A DNA stretch of 64,000 nt. Source: Misgurnus anguillicaudatus (taxonomy: Eukaryota; Chordata; Actinopteri; Cypriniformes; Cobitidae). The notes beneath the pieces were generated by a model. That model saw nothing but the letters and a program-made list of their open reading frames with translations. It had not been told where the DNA came from and made no database searches. Location of the stretch: the NCBI RefSeq assembly GCF_027580225.2, contig NC_073341.2, positions 16,676,501 through 16,740,500 of the forward strand, written 5' to 3'. This document shows positions 12,784-23,268 of the stretch, one piece after another (position 1 is the first letter of the stretch; each line of letters opens with the position of its first letter). The position numbers and the translations under genes were made by a program.

Positions 12784-12860
12784 GCCTGTGTAGCTCAGTC
12801 TATTAAATTGCATGCATCAAAACTCAGAGGGTAAGGGTTCGAATCCCGTCTGATGCATGT
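12784..12860 (+). other. tRNA-like module, GTGTAGCTCAGTC type
   Basis: Begins CCTGTGTAGCTCAGTC and ends GGTTCGAATCCCGTC plus TGATGCA. The first part resembles a Pol III A box/D-arm, and the second a B box/T-arm. The spacing is that of a tRNA of about 74 nt, but only part of the acceptor pairing (about four of seven) is retained and no clean anticodon stem is seen. It looks like a tRNA-derived (SINE-like) module rather than a working tRNA. Sister copies are in U13 (twice) and U20. Confidence 0.6.
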
Positions 12861-13474
12861 GTTATGTTTTTCTATTAATATTTGTTTTGAGTTTATTCTC
12901 ACCTATTATTCTCAACCAGTCTGTTTTCCATGTTCTGCACGGCTTGCAATTTGGTGGCCAAGCATCATCACCGGTTCAAAAATGCAGTAGCGGCCATTTT
13001 GAAAAGTACAGTATTCAGTTTTTTTGCTACTACTTTTGCAGTGTTTGTTGAATTGTTACACAATTTGGCTCAGATTATCTTTGGACCGAGCCACATAGAA
13101 ATGACCAAACAGAATTTTGATATTTATCTTTGTTCAAAAGTAATACATTTGTCAACAGGAATAACTTTTAAACCATTTAATCAACTAAACTTCTACTGAG
13201 AATATTTGATGGGGTAATCTATGCCTTCCCAGTGGCTCAACCAAATGCGTGATGGGCATGAAATCCAGATGTTGAGGGTTCAAATCCAGCGTAGGGCAAC
13301 AATTAAAATGGTTCATACAAATGATGTATCATGTAGAGTCACCTGTTTGAACAGGTTTGACTACCTACAGGGGATTTAAAAAATATTCTGTTCTTGAGAA
13401 AAATCTCTCCAAACTTGAACATACACATTGTCACTACAGCAATCTAGCTTAAGCAGCTGTCTGTATCTATGTCT

Positions 13475-13548
13475 CCCCTGTAGCTCAACCAGATGAGTGA
13501 CAGGCATGAAACCTGGAGATCATGGGTTCAAATCCTGGCTAGGACAGA
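13475..13548 (+). other. tRNA-like module, TAGCTCAACC type
   Basis: CCTGTAGCTCAACCAGATGA resembles an A box, CAGG and CCTG flank a seven-base CATGAAA loop, and GGTTCAAATCC is B-box-like. This is the most cloverleaf-like of the modules, with an anticodon-stem-like hairpin. The base before the would-be anticodon is A instead of the near-universal T, so I do not call it a functional tRNA. Copied in U13 at about 26,708-26,782. Confidence 0.6.
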
Positions 13549-13923
13549 AATTGAAGTCTCTTACTTTAGAGTCAAAAGCTTCAATTCATTATTTGTATTT
13601 TACTTTATTATTTTTACAGGTATTATTTCGTTTGTGCTCTTTTGGTTTAAGTCTCATGTGTAACATGTATGATGCTTTGGTGGTTCAATTGTTTTCTAGG
13701 TCAGCATTGGACTAATCGGTCCTTCTTTCAGCATGCAAATAAATATTATACTTCAAAATTTTTATTTTTTCATTATGTTCATTCTCATCTCTGAGTCCTG
13801 TGTGCTGATAGTTCCCATACATATCTGCTACATTGCATTCTTCAATTGCATGTCCTTTCAGCTTCGTTGCGTGTTGCAGGACCATTGTTGCTTGGCCCCG
13901 TATCGCTGTCTACAGCTATATTT

Positions 13924-15933
13924 AGGGGTCAAGCACCGAAGGTGCTGTGACACCTATTGGAATTGTTAGTATTATTATTATTATTATTATTCTGCTTCTT
14001 CTTCTTCTTCTTAGCCATAGGCGTCTATGGCAGCCCTATGAACCGTACATAGGAAAATGTTGAAATTTGGCACAGTTGTAGTGGTGGTCTTAAAAAGTCA
14101 TGTGACCAAAAATGGGGTCTCTAGTACTAACTCTATAGCGCCACCAGCAGTGCAAAAATTCAATGTTCAAATGGTTATAACTGCTGATCCGCTTGATCTA
14201 TGAAAATTCTACTTAGTACACGTGATTGCTCTCCTCATGCTTGTTGTTTTTAATACTTTACAGTAAAACTCCACCCATTACAGTAGTGGCCATTTTGAAA
14301 TGTACAGTATTCCGTTTATTCGCTACTCCTCCTTCAAATTTGGTTCAATTGTTATGAAATTTGGCACAAGTGAACTTTGGAGTGAGCCGCACAGAAATGA
14401 CCAAACAGAATTTTTATATTTATCTTTGTTCAAAAGTAATAAATGCGCAAACTTAAAGAGGTTAACACAAAAATATTTCTGAGGCTGTATCTCTGTCATT
14501 CTTTTTTATCAATTGAAATGAAATTTCGTACACGTCATGTCGACCATAAACTGGGGGTCCATGCCAAATTTGGTGACAGCGCCACCTATGGGTCATGAGA
14601 TATGGAAAATGGCTTTTTTTGCCCATAACTACTGAAATGTTTATCAGAAAATTATGATCTTGGTGTTTACGGATTCCTTGGCTCATGCCGAATCTGTCGA
14701 TATGTATTATGTCGGGTTTGACCACACCACCTGTACGTCATTTTGAAATTGGTCATAAATTGTTATATCTTTTGAACTATTGGACATATTCGTGCAAAAA
14801 TAGTTTGGGAGCTTCGGCATGATGTCCTGAAGTTACCTGGGAAGTCAGAGTACAGCGCCACCTAGGGGTTATAAACTATAACAGTTCTTATGGAACTGCT
14901 TATAACTTCTGAATACTTTGTCTGATATTAATTTCTTTGTGAAATTGTATTCACTGGTTTATGCCGATCGCAACAATACCTTGTTTGGCATTTTCCATCA
15001 TTCTGTTCATGTGTTATTGTAAAGCATATGGTAAATGATTTTTTCGCTGCTACTTTTACAAATTTTGTTTATTTTATGCCAGGTTCTGCTTGTATAATGT
15101 TTGGAGCAATCCGCACAGACATGACTGAACAGATTTTTCTGCTGAATGTCAAATTTTTGAGAAATACCTCTGTAAAGCGGACCATGCTTGTCATGCTGTC
15201 CCTTTGTCATATTAAAAAGAATCTGACAAAATTTGCCCATGTTGTTCATTATTGTACAAAATGTTCTAAACGAATTCAGTGCCATTTAAGTTATCTGATT
15301 GCCCTACACTTTGTATCTCTGTTTATTTTTGCTTTGTTGTGTTATTTCTGCATGCGGTTAGTGCTGTGCTTTGAGAACCTGAGTTCATGGGTTCAAATCC
15401 CATGTGCAGTGGTTTTTTGTCTTAACTTTTTTTCTCACTTAAGTTTTGTGATTTTCATACTGTACATTGTATTTCAGTTATTTGTGCTCTCTGTTGTCAT
15501 TTCTACACTTTTTTGCTGGATATCAATGTTTATAGCTGTAAAGCTGTATTCTATAGCTTGGACACACCAACTCAGTGGTTGAATCACTTACTCAGTGGCG
15601 CATGCGGTTAGTGCTGTGCTTTGGGAACATGAGGTCATGGGTTCGAATCCCAGCTCTTACTTTCACTTATTGAGATTTCCTTTTGTGTTCCCTTTAACAC
15701 GTTCTTCTCGACCTGTCTGGTTTTCCACACGTGTTATATTTTTGAAATCTTTTCTGTTGTTGCTCCGCACTGCAGTGGTTCTGCTCAGCATTTGCTTTGC
15801 TTCGGGTTCGGGCTCTGTATTGCGCGCTTTCTGCGCTTTGCGCATTTGCTGCGTCGTGTGGTTTTTGCTGTGCTTTGGGTGCTCATTGCGCCTAAGGTGC
15901 TTGACCCCGCAATTGCTGCTTGCAGCTATATTT
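13924..15933 (+). repeat. Array unit U7 (type b)
   Basis: One hairpin head at 13924 (T-A pair, GAA loop), a (TTA)n tract, a CTT-rich stretch, and a body starting with the variant CCATAGGCGTCTATGG, itself a perfect six-base stem. Two tRNA-like modules have B boxes at 15390-15400 and 15650-15660, 260 bp apart. The terminus is GGTGCTTGACCCC near 15,896-15,908, which matches the head variant. Confidence 0.87.
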
Positions 15934-16820
15934 AGGGGCCAAGCACCTATGGTGCTGTGGCACCTATTGTTTCTGTTAGTATTATTATTAGGGGCCAAGC
16001 ACCTATGGTGCTGTGGCACCTATTGTTTCTGTTAGTATTACAGTTACAGTTCCATTACAGTATCGGCCATTTTGAAATGTACAGTATTTTGTTTTTTCGC
16101 TACTCCTCCTTCAAATTTGGTTCAATTCTTATGAGATTTGGCACATGTGATCTTTGGAGTGAGCCGCATAGAAATGACTGAACAGAATTTTGATATTTTT
16201 CTTCATTCAAAAGTAATTAATGCGCGAACTTAACGAGATTGACGCAAAATTGGTTCTGAGGCTGTATCTCGGTCATTCTTTGATCAATCGAGATGAAATT
16301 TGGTACGCTGTCGACCATGAAATGGGGGTCCATGCCAAATTTGGTGACAGCGCCACCTATGGGTCATGAGATAGGACAAAAGGCTATTTTTGCGCATAAC
16401 TTCTGAATCGTTTGTCAGAAAATTATGATCTTGGTGTCTACGGATTCCTTGGCTCATGCCGCATCTGCCGATGTGTATTATGCCGGGATTGACCGAACCG
16501 CCTGTCCGCCATTTTGAAATCTGTGATAAATTGGTTCATGGGTTTGAATCCCACCTGAGCCAGGTGTTAATTTCTTCTATTATAGTTTTGTTCTTTCTCA
16601 CCTTCTATTTTTGCCATGTTTTCTGTTGCTGCTCTGCACTGCGGTGGTTCTGCTCTGTCATTGCTACGCTTTGGGTTCTTTGCTGAGCCTTGTGTTCTTG
16701 ATGCACCTTGGGTGCTCAATGCGCCCTGGGTCATTGATACGTTGTATGTTTCTTGCTGTGCTTCGGGTGCTCATTGCGCCGATTGTGCTTGGCCCCGTAT
16801 CGCTGCTTGCAGCTATATTT
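15934..16820 (+). repeat. Array unit U8 (type c, doubly deleted)
   Basis: Two C-G type heads at 15934 and 15990 (56-bp period) lead straight into the middle of a body at about 16,050, so about 260 bp of the usual body start is missing. A second deletion at about 16,535 joins the CCATTTTGAAA segment to the end of the tRNA-like module, leaving only its B-box-like GGTTTGAATCC at 16541-16551. The terminus TTGGCCCC matches the head variant. Confidence 0.82.
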
Positions 16821-18252
16821 AGGGGCCAAGCACCTATGGTGCTGTGGCACCTATTGTTTCTGTTAGTATTATTAGGGGCCAAGCACCTATGGTGCTGTGG
16901 CACCTATTGTTATTGTCAGTATTATTATTATTATTTTTCTTAATCTTAATCTTCCCCAATGGGAGTCTATGGCAGCCCTATGAACCGTATATAGGAAAAT
17001 GATGAAATTTGGCACAGTTGTAGTGGTGGTCATAAATAGTCATTTGGCCAAAAATGGGGTCTCTAGCAGTAACTCTATAGCGCCACCATCATCTCAAAAA
17101 TTCAATGTTCAAATGGTTATAACTCGTGATCCATTTGCTCTATGAAAATTCTACTTAGTACACGTGATTGCTCTCCTCATGCTTATTGTTTTTAATACCT
17201 TACAGTAAGACTCCACCCATTACAGTATCGGCCATTTTGAAATGTACAGTATTTCGTTTTTTCGCTACTCCTCCTTCAAATTTGGTTCAATTCTTATGAG
17301 ATTTGGCACATGTGATCTTTGGAGTGAGCCGCATAGAAATGACTGAACAGAATTTTGATATTTTTCTTTATTCAAAAGTAATTAATGCGCGAACTTAACG
17401 AGATTGACGCAAAATTGGTTCTGAGGCTGTATCTCGGTCATTCTTTGATCAATCGAGATGAAATTTGGTACGCTTCATGTCGACCATGAAATGGGGGTCC
17501 ATGCCAAATTTGGTGACAGCGCCACCTATGGGTCATGAGATAGGAAAAAAGGCTATTTTTGCGCATAACTTCTGAATCGTTTGTCAGAAAATTATGATCT
17601 TTGTGTCTACGGATTCCTTGGCTCATGCCGCATCTGCCGATATGTATTATGCCGGGATTGACCGAACCGCCTGTCCGCCATTTTGAAATCTGTGATAAAT
17701 TGCTATAACTTTTGAAGTATCGGATATATCGGCGCAAAAATCGGTAGGGAGCTTCGGCATGACGTCCTGAGGAAATCAGAGAACAGCGCCACCTAGAGGT
17801 ATAAACTATAACAGTTCTTATAGAACTGCTTATAACTTCTGAATTCTTTGTATGGCATGTAAGCTCTTTTCTGCTGCCCCTTGAGCTGTGTCTACTGAGT
17901 GGCGCATCTGTTAAGTTGTATGCATAGAGATCCTGAGTTCACGGGTTCGAATCCCGCCTGAGGCAGGTGTTATTTTCTTCTATTAAAGTTTTGTTCTTTC
18001 CCACCTATTCTTCTCGACCTGTCTGTAGTTCACATATGTTCTATTTTTGCCATGTTTTCTGTTGCTGCTCTGCACTGCGGTGGTTCTGCTCTGTCATTGC
18101 TACGCTTTGGGTTCTTTGCTGAGCCTTGTGTTCTTGATGCACCTTGGGTGCTCAATGCGCCCTGAGTGATTGATAAGTTGTATCTGTCTTGCTGTGCTTT
18201 GGCAGCTCATTGCGCTGATTGTGCTTGGCCCCGTATCGCTGCTTGCAGCTAT
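16821..18252 (+). repeat. Array unit U9 (type c)
   Basis: Two C-G heads (16821 and 16874, 53-bp period), (TTA)n, a CTTAAT-type tract, and a body from about 16,955. tRNA-like B box at 17944-17954. Terminus TTGGCCCC near 18,230. It is almost identical to U11, 2,853 bp downstream, down to the same 99-residue minus-strand open frame. Confidence 0.88.
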
Positions 18253-19608
18253 ATTTATTATTATTATTCTGCTTCTTCTTCTTCTTCTTAGCCATAGGTG
18301 TCTATGGCAGCCCTATGAACCGTACATAGGAAAATGATGAAATTTGGCACAGTTGTAGTGGTGGTCTTAAAAAGTCATGTGACCAAAAATGGGGTCTCTA
18401 GTACTAACTCTATAGCGCCACCAGCAGTGCAAAAATTCAATGTTCAAATGGTTATAACTGGTGATCCGTTTGATCTATGAAAATTCTACTTAGTACAGGT
18501 GATTGCTCTCCTCATGCTTATTGTTTTTAATACCTTACAGTAAGACTCCACTCATTACAGTAGCGGCCATTTTGAAATGTTCAGTATTTTGTTTTTCCGC
18601 TACTACTCCTTCAAATTTGGTTCAATTGTTATGAAATTTGGCACAGGTGATCTTTGGAGTGAGCCGCATAGAAATGACCGAACAGAATTTTGATATTTAT
18701 CTTTATTCAAAAGTAATTAATGCATGAACTTAACGAGGTTGACGCAAAATTGGTTCTGAAGCTGTATCTCGGTCATTCTTTGATCAATCGAGATGAAATT
18801 TGGTACACTTCATGTCGACCATGAACTGGGGGTCCATGCCAAATTTGGTGACAGCGCCACCTATGGGTAATGAGATAGGCAAAAGGGCTATTTTTGTGCA
18901 TAACTTCTGAACCGTTTGCCAGAAAATTATGATCTTGGTGTCTACGTATTTCTTGGCTCATGCCGCATCTGTCGATATGTATTGTGCCGGAAATGACCGA
19001 ACCGCCTGTCCGCCATTTTGAAATTTGTGTTAAATTGCTATAACTTTTGAAGTATCGGATATATCGGCAAAAAAAATCAGTAGGGAGCTTCGGCAAGATG
19101 TCCTGAGGGTACCTGGGAAATCCGAGAACAGCGCCACCTAGGGGTTATGAACTATAACCTTTCTTATTGAACTGCTTATAACTTCTGAATTCTTTGTATG
19201 GCATGTAAGCTCTTTTCTGCTGCACCTTGAGCTGTGTCCACTGAGTGGCGCATCTGCTTAGTTGCATGCATAGAGATCCTGAGTTCATGGGTTCGAATCC
19301 TGCCTGAGGCAGGTGTTAATATCTTCTATTAAAGTTTTGTTCTTTCCCACCTATTCTTCTTGACCTGTCTGTCGTTCACATATGTTCTATTTTTGCCATG
19401 TTTTCTGTTGCTGCTCTGCACTGCGGTGGTCCTGCTCTGTCATTGCTAGGCTTTGGGTTCAATGCTGAGCCTTGTGTTCTTGATGCACCTTGGGTGCTCA
19501 ATGCGCCCTGGTTGGTTGATACGTTGTATGTTTCTTGCTGTGCTTTTGGTGCTCATTGCGCTGATGGTGCTTGGCCCCGTATCGCTGCTTGCAGCTATAT
19601 TTATTATT
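18253..19608 (+). repeat. Array unit U10 (type c, diverged)
   Basis: No head; (TTA)n and CTT tract, then a body beginning with the CCATAGGTGTCTATGG variant. tRNA-like B box at 19290-19300. Terminus TTGGCCCC near 19,577. It lies between the near-identical U9 and U11 but belongs to a different sequence lineage, so U9-U10 forms a higher-order period. Confidence 0.85.
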
Positions 19609-21110
19609 AGGGGCCAAGCACCTATGGTGCTGTGGCACCTATTGTTTCTGTTAGTATTATTAGGGGCCAAGCACCTATGGTGCTGTGGCACCTATTGTTT
19701 CTGTTAGTATTATTAGGGGCCAAGCACCTATGGTGCTGTGGCACCTATTGTTTCTGTTAGTATTATTATTATTATTATTCTTAATCTTAATCTTAATCTT
19801 AATCTTCCCCAATGGGAGTCTATGGCAGCCCTATGAACCGTATATAGGAAAATGATGAAATTTGGCACAGTTGTAGTGGTGGTCATAAATAGTCATTTGG
19901 CCAAAAATGGGGTCTCTAGCAGTAACTCTATAGCGCCACCATCATCTCAAAAATTCAATGTTCAAATGGTTATAACTCGTGATCCATTTGCTCTATGAAA
20001 ATTCTACTTAGTACACGTGATTGCTCTCCTCATGCTTATTGTTTTTAATACCTTACAGTAAGACTCCACCCATTACAGTATCGGCCATTTTGAAATGTAC
20101 AGTATTTCGTTTTTTCGCTACTCCTCCTTCAAATTTGGTTCAATTCTTATGAGATTTGGCACATGTGATCTTTGGAGTGAGCCGCATAGAAATGACTGAA
20201 CAGAATTTTGATATTTTTCTTTATTCAAAAGTAATTAATGCGCGAACTTAACGAGATTGACGCAAAATTGGTTCTGAGGCTGTATCTCGGTCATTCTTTG
20301 ATCAATCGAGATGAAATTTGGTACGCTTCATGTCGACCATGAAATGGGGGTCCATGCCAAATTTGGTGACAGCGCCACCTATGGGTCATGAGATAGGAAA
20401 AAAGGCTATTTTTGCGCATAACTTCTGAATCGTTTGTCAGAAAATTATGATCTTTGTGTCTACGGATTCCTTGGCTCATGCCGCATCTGCCGATATGTAT
20501 TATGCCGGGATTGACCGAACCGCCTGTCCGCCATTTTGAAATCTGTGATAAATTGCTATAACTTTTGAAGTATCGGATATATCGGCGCAAAAATCGGTAG
20601 GGAGCTTCGGCATGACGTCCTGAGGAAATCAGAGAACAGCGCCACCTAGGGGTATAAACTATAACAGTTCTTATAGAACTGCTTATAACTTCTGAATTCT
20701 TTGTATGGCATGTAAGCTCTTTTCTGCTGCCCCTTGAGCTGTGTCTACTGAGTGGCGCATCTGTTAAGTTGTATGCATAGAGATCCTGAGTTCACGGGTT
20801 CGAATCCCGCCTGAGGCAGGTGTTATTTTCTTCTATTAAAGTTTTGTTCTTTCCCACCTATTCTTCTCGACCTGTCTGTAGTTCACATATGTTCTATTTT
20901 TGCCATGTTTTCTGTTGCTGCTCTGCACTGCGGTGGTTCTGCTCTGTCATTGCTACGCTTTGGGTTCTTTGCTGAGCCTTGTGTTCTTGATGCACCTTGG
21001 GTGCTCAATGCGCCCTGAGTGATTGATAAGTTGTATCTGTCTTGCTGTGCTTTGGCAGCTCATTGCGCTGATTGTGCTTGGCCCCGTATCGCTGCTTGCA
21101 GCTATATTTA
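19609..21110 (+). repeat. Array unit U11 (type c, three heads)
   Basis: Three tandem C-G heads at 19609, 19662 and 19715 (53-bp period), (TTA)n and repeated CTTAAT hexamers, and a body from about 19,806. tRNA-like B box at 20797-20807. Terminus TTGGCCCC near 21,080. Near-identical to U9. Confidence 0.88.
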
Positions 21111-23268
21111 TTATTATTATTAGGGGCCAAGCCCGCAGGGCGGCAGGCCACTATTGCGTTTGATGGTTTTCTTATTATTATTATTAGGGGTCAAGCACCG
21201 AAGGTGCTGTGACACCTATTGGAATTGTTAGTATTATTATTATTATTATTCTGCTTCCTCTTCTTAGCCATTGGTGTCTATGGCAGCCCTATGAACCGTA
21301 CATAGGAAAATGATGAAATTTGGCACAGTTGTAGAGGTGGTCCTGAAAAGTCAAGTGACCAAAAATGGGGTCTCTAGCACTAACTCCATAGCGCCACCAG
21401 CAGTGCAAAAATTCAATGTTCAAATGGTTATAGCTGCTGATCCGCTTGATCTATGAAAATTCTACTTAGTACACGTGATTGCTCTCCTCATGCTTATTGT
21501 TTTTAATACCTTACAGTAAAACTCCACCCATTACAGTAGTGGCCATTTTGAAATGTACAGTATTCTGTTTATTCGCTACTCCTCCTTCAAATTTGGTTCA
21601 ATTGTTATGAATTTTGGCACAGATGATCTTTGGAGTGAGCCGCACAGAAATGACCGAACAGAATTTTGATATTTATCTTTGTTCAAAAGTAATAAATGCG
21701 CAAACATAACGAGGTTGACGCAAAAATGGTTCTGAGGCTGTAGCTCGGTCATTCTTTGATCAATTGAAATGAAATTTGGTGCACTTCATGTGGACCATGA
21801 ACTTGGGGTTCATGCCAAATCTGGTGACAGCGCCACCTATGGGTCATGAGATATGAAAATAGGGTATTTTTGCCCATAACTTCTGAACTGTTTGTCAGAA
21901 AATTATGATCTTGATGTCTATGGATTGCTTATCTCATGCCGCATCTGTCGATGTGTATTATGCCTGGTTTGACCGAACCACCTGCCCGCCATTTTGAAAT
22001 TTCACATAATTTGTTATATTTTTTGAACTATTGGACATATCCGCGCAAAAATTAGTAAGGAGCTTCGACATGATGTCCTGAAGATACCTGGGAAGTCAGA
22101 GTACAGCGCCACCTAGGGGTTATGAACTATAACAGTTCTTATGGAACTGCTTATAACTTCTGAATACTTTGTCTGATATTAATTTCTTTGTGAAATTGTA
22201 TTCACTGGTTTATGCCGATTGCAACGATGCCTCGTTTGTCATTTTCCAACATTCTGTTCATGTGTTATTGTAAAGCATATGGTAGATGATTTTTTTGCTA
22301 CTCCTTTTACAAATGTTGTTTATTTTATGCCAGGTACTGCTCGTATAATGTGTGGAGCAATCCGCACAGATGTGACCGAACAGATTTTTGATATTCTGTT
22401 CTCTTTCTTAGAAATACCACTCCAAAGTTGACCATGCCTGTGACGTTGTCTATTTGTCATAGTAAATTAATGTGACTGTATATTACATTGTATAGCATTA
22501 CTATGCAGAATGATGTTCTTGTCTTCAATCTCATTTGAGTTTTTTGATTCTCATATACATTGTATTTCTGATAGTTCTGCTCTGCACTGTCAGTTCTGCA
22601 TCTGTGTTGATTGGCACATGTCAATTCTTGAAGCACCTCAGCTGTTTTTTTGCTGCACCTTGAGCTGTGTTAACTGAGTTGCGCATCAGGTTAACCACAT
22701 GCCATGAGATTTTGAGGTCATGGGTTTGAATCCCATGTGCAGTGGTATTTTGTTTGGTATTTTGTGCAGTGGTATTTTGTGATTCTCATACTATACATTG
22801 TATTTCAGTTATTTGTGCTCTCTGTTGTCATTTCTACACTTTTGGTAATTGCTGGATATCAATGTTTATAGCTGTAAAGCTGTATTCTATAGCTTGGACA
22901 CACCAACTCAGTGGTTTAATCGTTAACTCAGTGGCGCATGCGGTTAGTGCTGTGCTTTGGGAACATGAGGTCATGGGTTCGAATCCCAGCTCTTACTTTC
23001 ACTTATTGAGATTTCCTATTGTGTTCCCTTTAACACGTTCTTCTCGACCTGTCTGGTTTTCCACACGTGTTATATTTTTGCCATCTTTTCTGTTGTTGCT
23101 CCGCACTGCAGTGGTTCTGCTCTGCATTTGCTTTGCTTTGGGTTGGGCTCTGTATTGCGCGCTTTCTGCGCTTTGCGCATTTGCTGCGTCGTGTGGTTTT
23201 TGCTGTGCTTTGGGTGCTCATTGCGCTGAAGGTGCTTGACCCCGCAATTGCTGCTTGCAGCTATATTT
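21111..23268 (+). repeat. Array unit U12 (type b, variant head)
   Basis: Carries an unusual head at 21122 whose stem is GCCC-GCA-GGGC instead of GCACC-GAA-GGTGC, then a standard T-A head at 21186. Body from about 21,268. tRNA-like modules have B boxes at 22723-22733 (GGTTTGAATCC) and 22976-22986, 253 bp apart. Terminus GGTGCTTGACCCC near 23,230, which matches the standard head. Confidence 0.87.

Larger units (their letters stand above)
11441..13923 (+). repeat. Array unit U6 (type d)
   Basis: Body begins at about 11,453. It carries three tRNA-like modules of two kinds: a GTGTAGCTCAGTC type (12,790-12,858, B box 12836-12846) and two TAGCTCAACC/TGGCTCAACC types (B boxes 13277-13287 and 13525-13535). 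A second CCATTTTGAAAAG segment at about 12,992 shows internal duplication of body sequence. Relative to U13 it lacks about 66 bp at about 11,842. It ends at a terminus with TTGGCCCC and a variant palindrome. The 72-residue open frame at 13,497-13,715 is identical in U13 because the DNA is nearly identical. Confidence 0.85.

Noticed and set aside
13475..13548. Functional tRNA gene
   Set aside because: The B box and part of the stems are present, but the base before the would-be anticodon is not T, the T-stem pairs poorly, and the module is repeated within a repeat array; a SINE-like relic is more likely.
17438..17737. A 99-residue minus-strand frame repeated almost identically in U9, U11, U14, U15, U16 and U17
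   Set aside because: The copies are near-identical as DNA, so the conserved frame follows from recent duplication; the frame is shortened or broken in U2-U5, U7 and U12. A synonymous/nonsynonymous test over many copies would be decisive.
19770..19806. Telomere-like hexamer repeat
   Set aside because: The hexamer is CTTAAT in a few copies, not the vertebrate TTAGGG, and it is part of the (TTA)n/CTT tract at unit starts.
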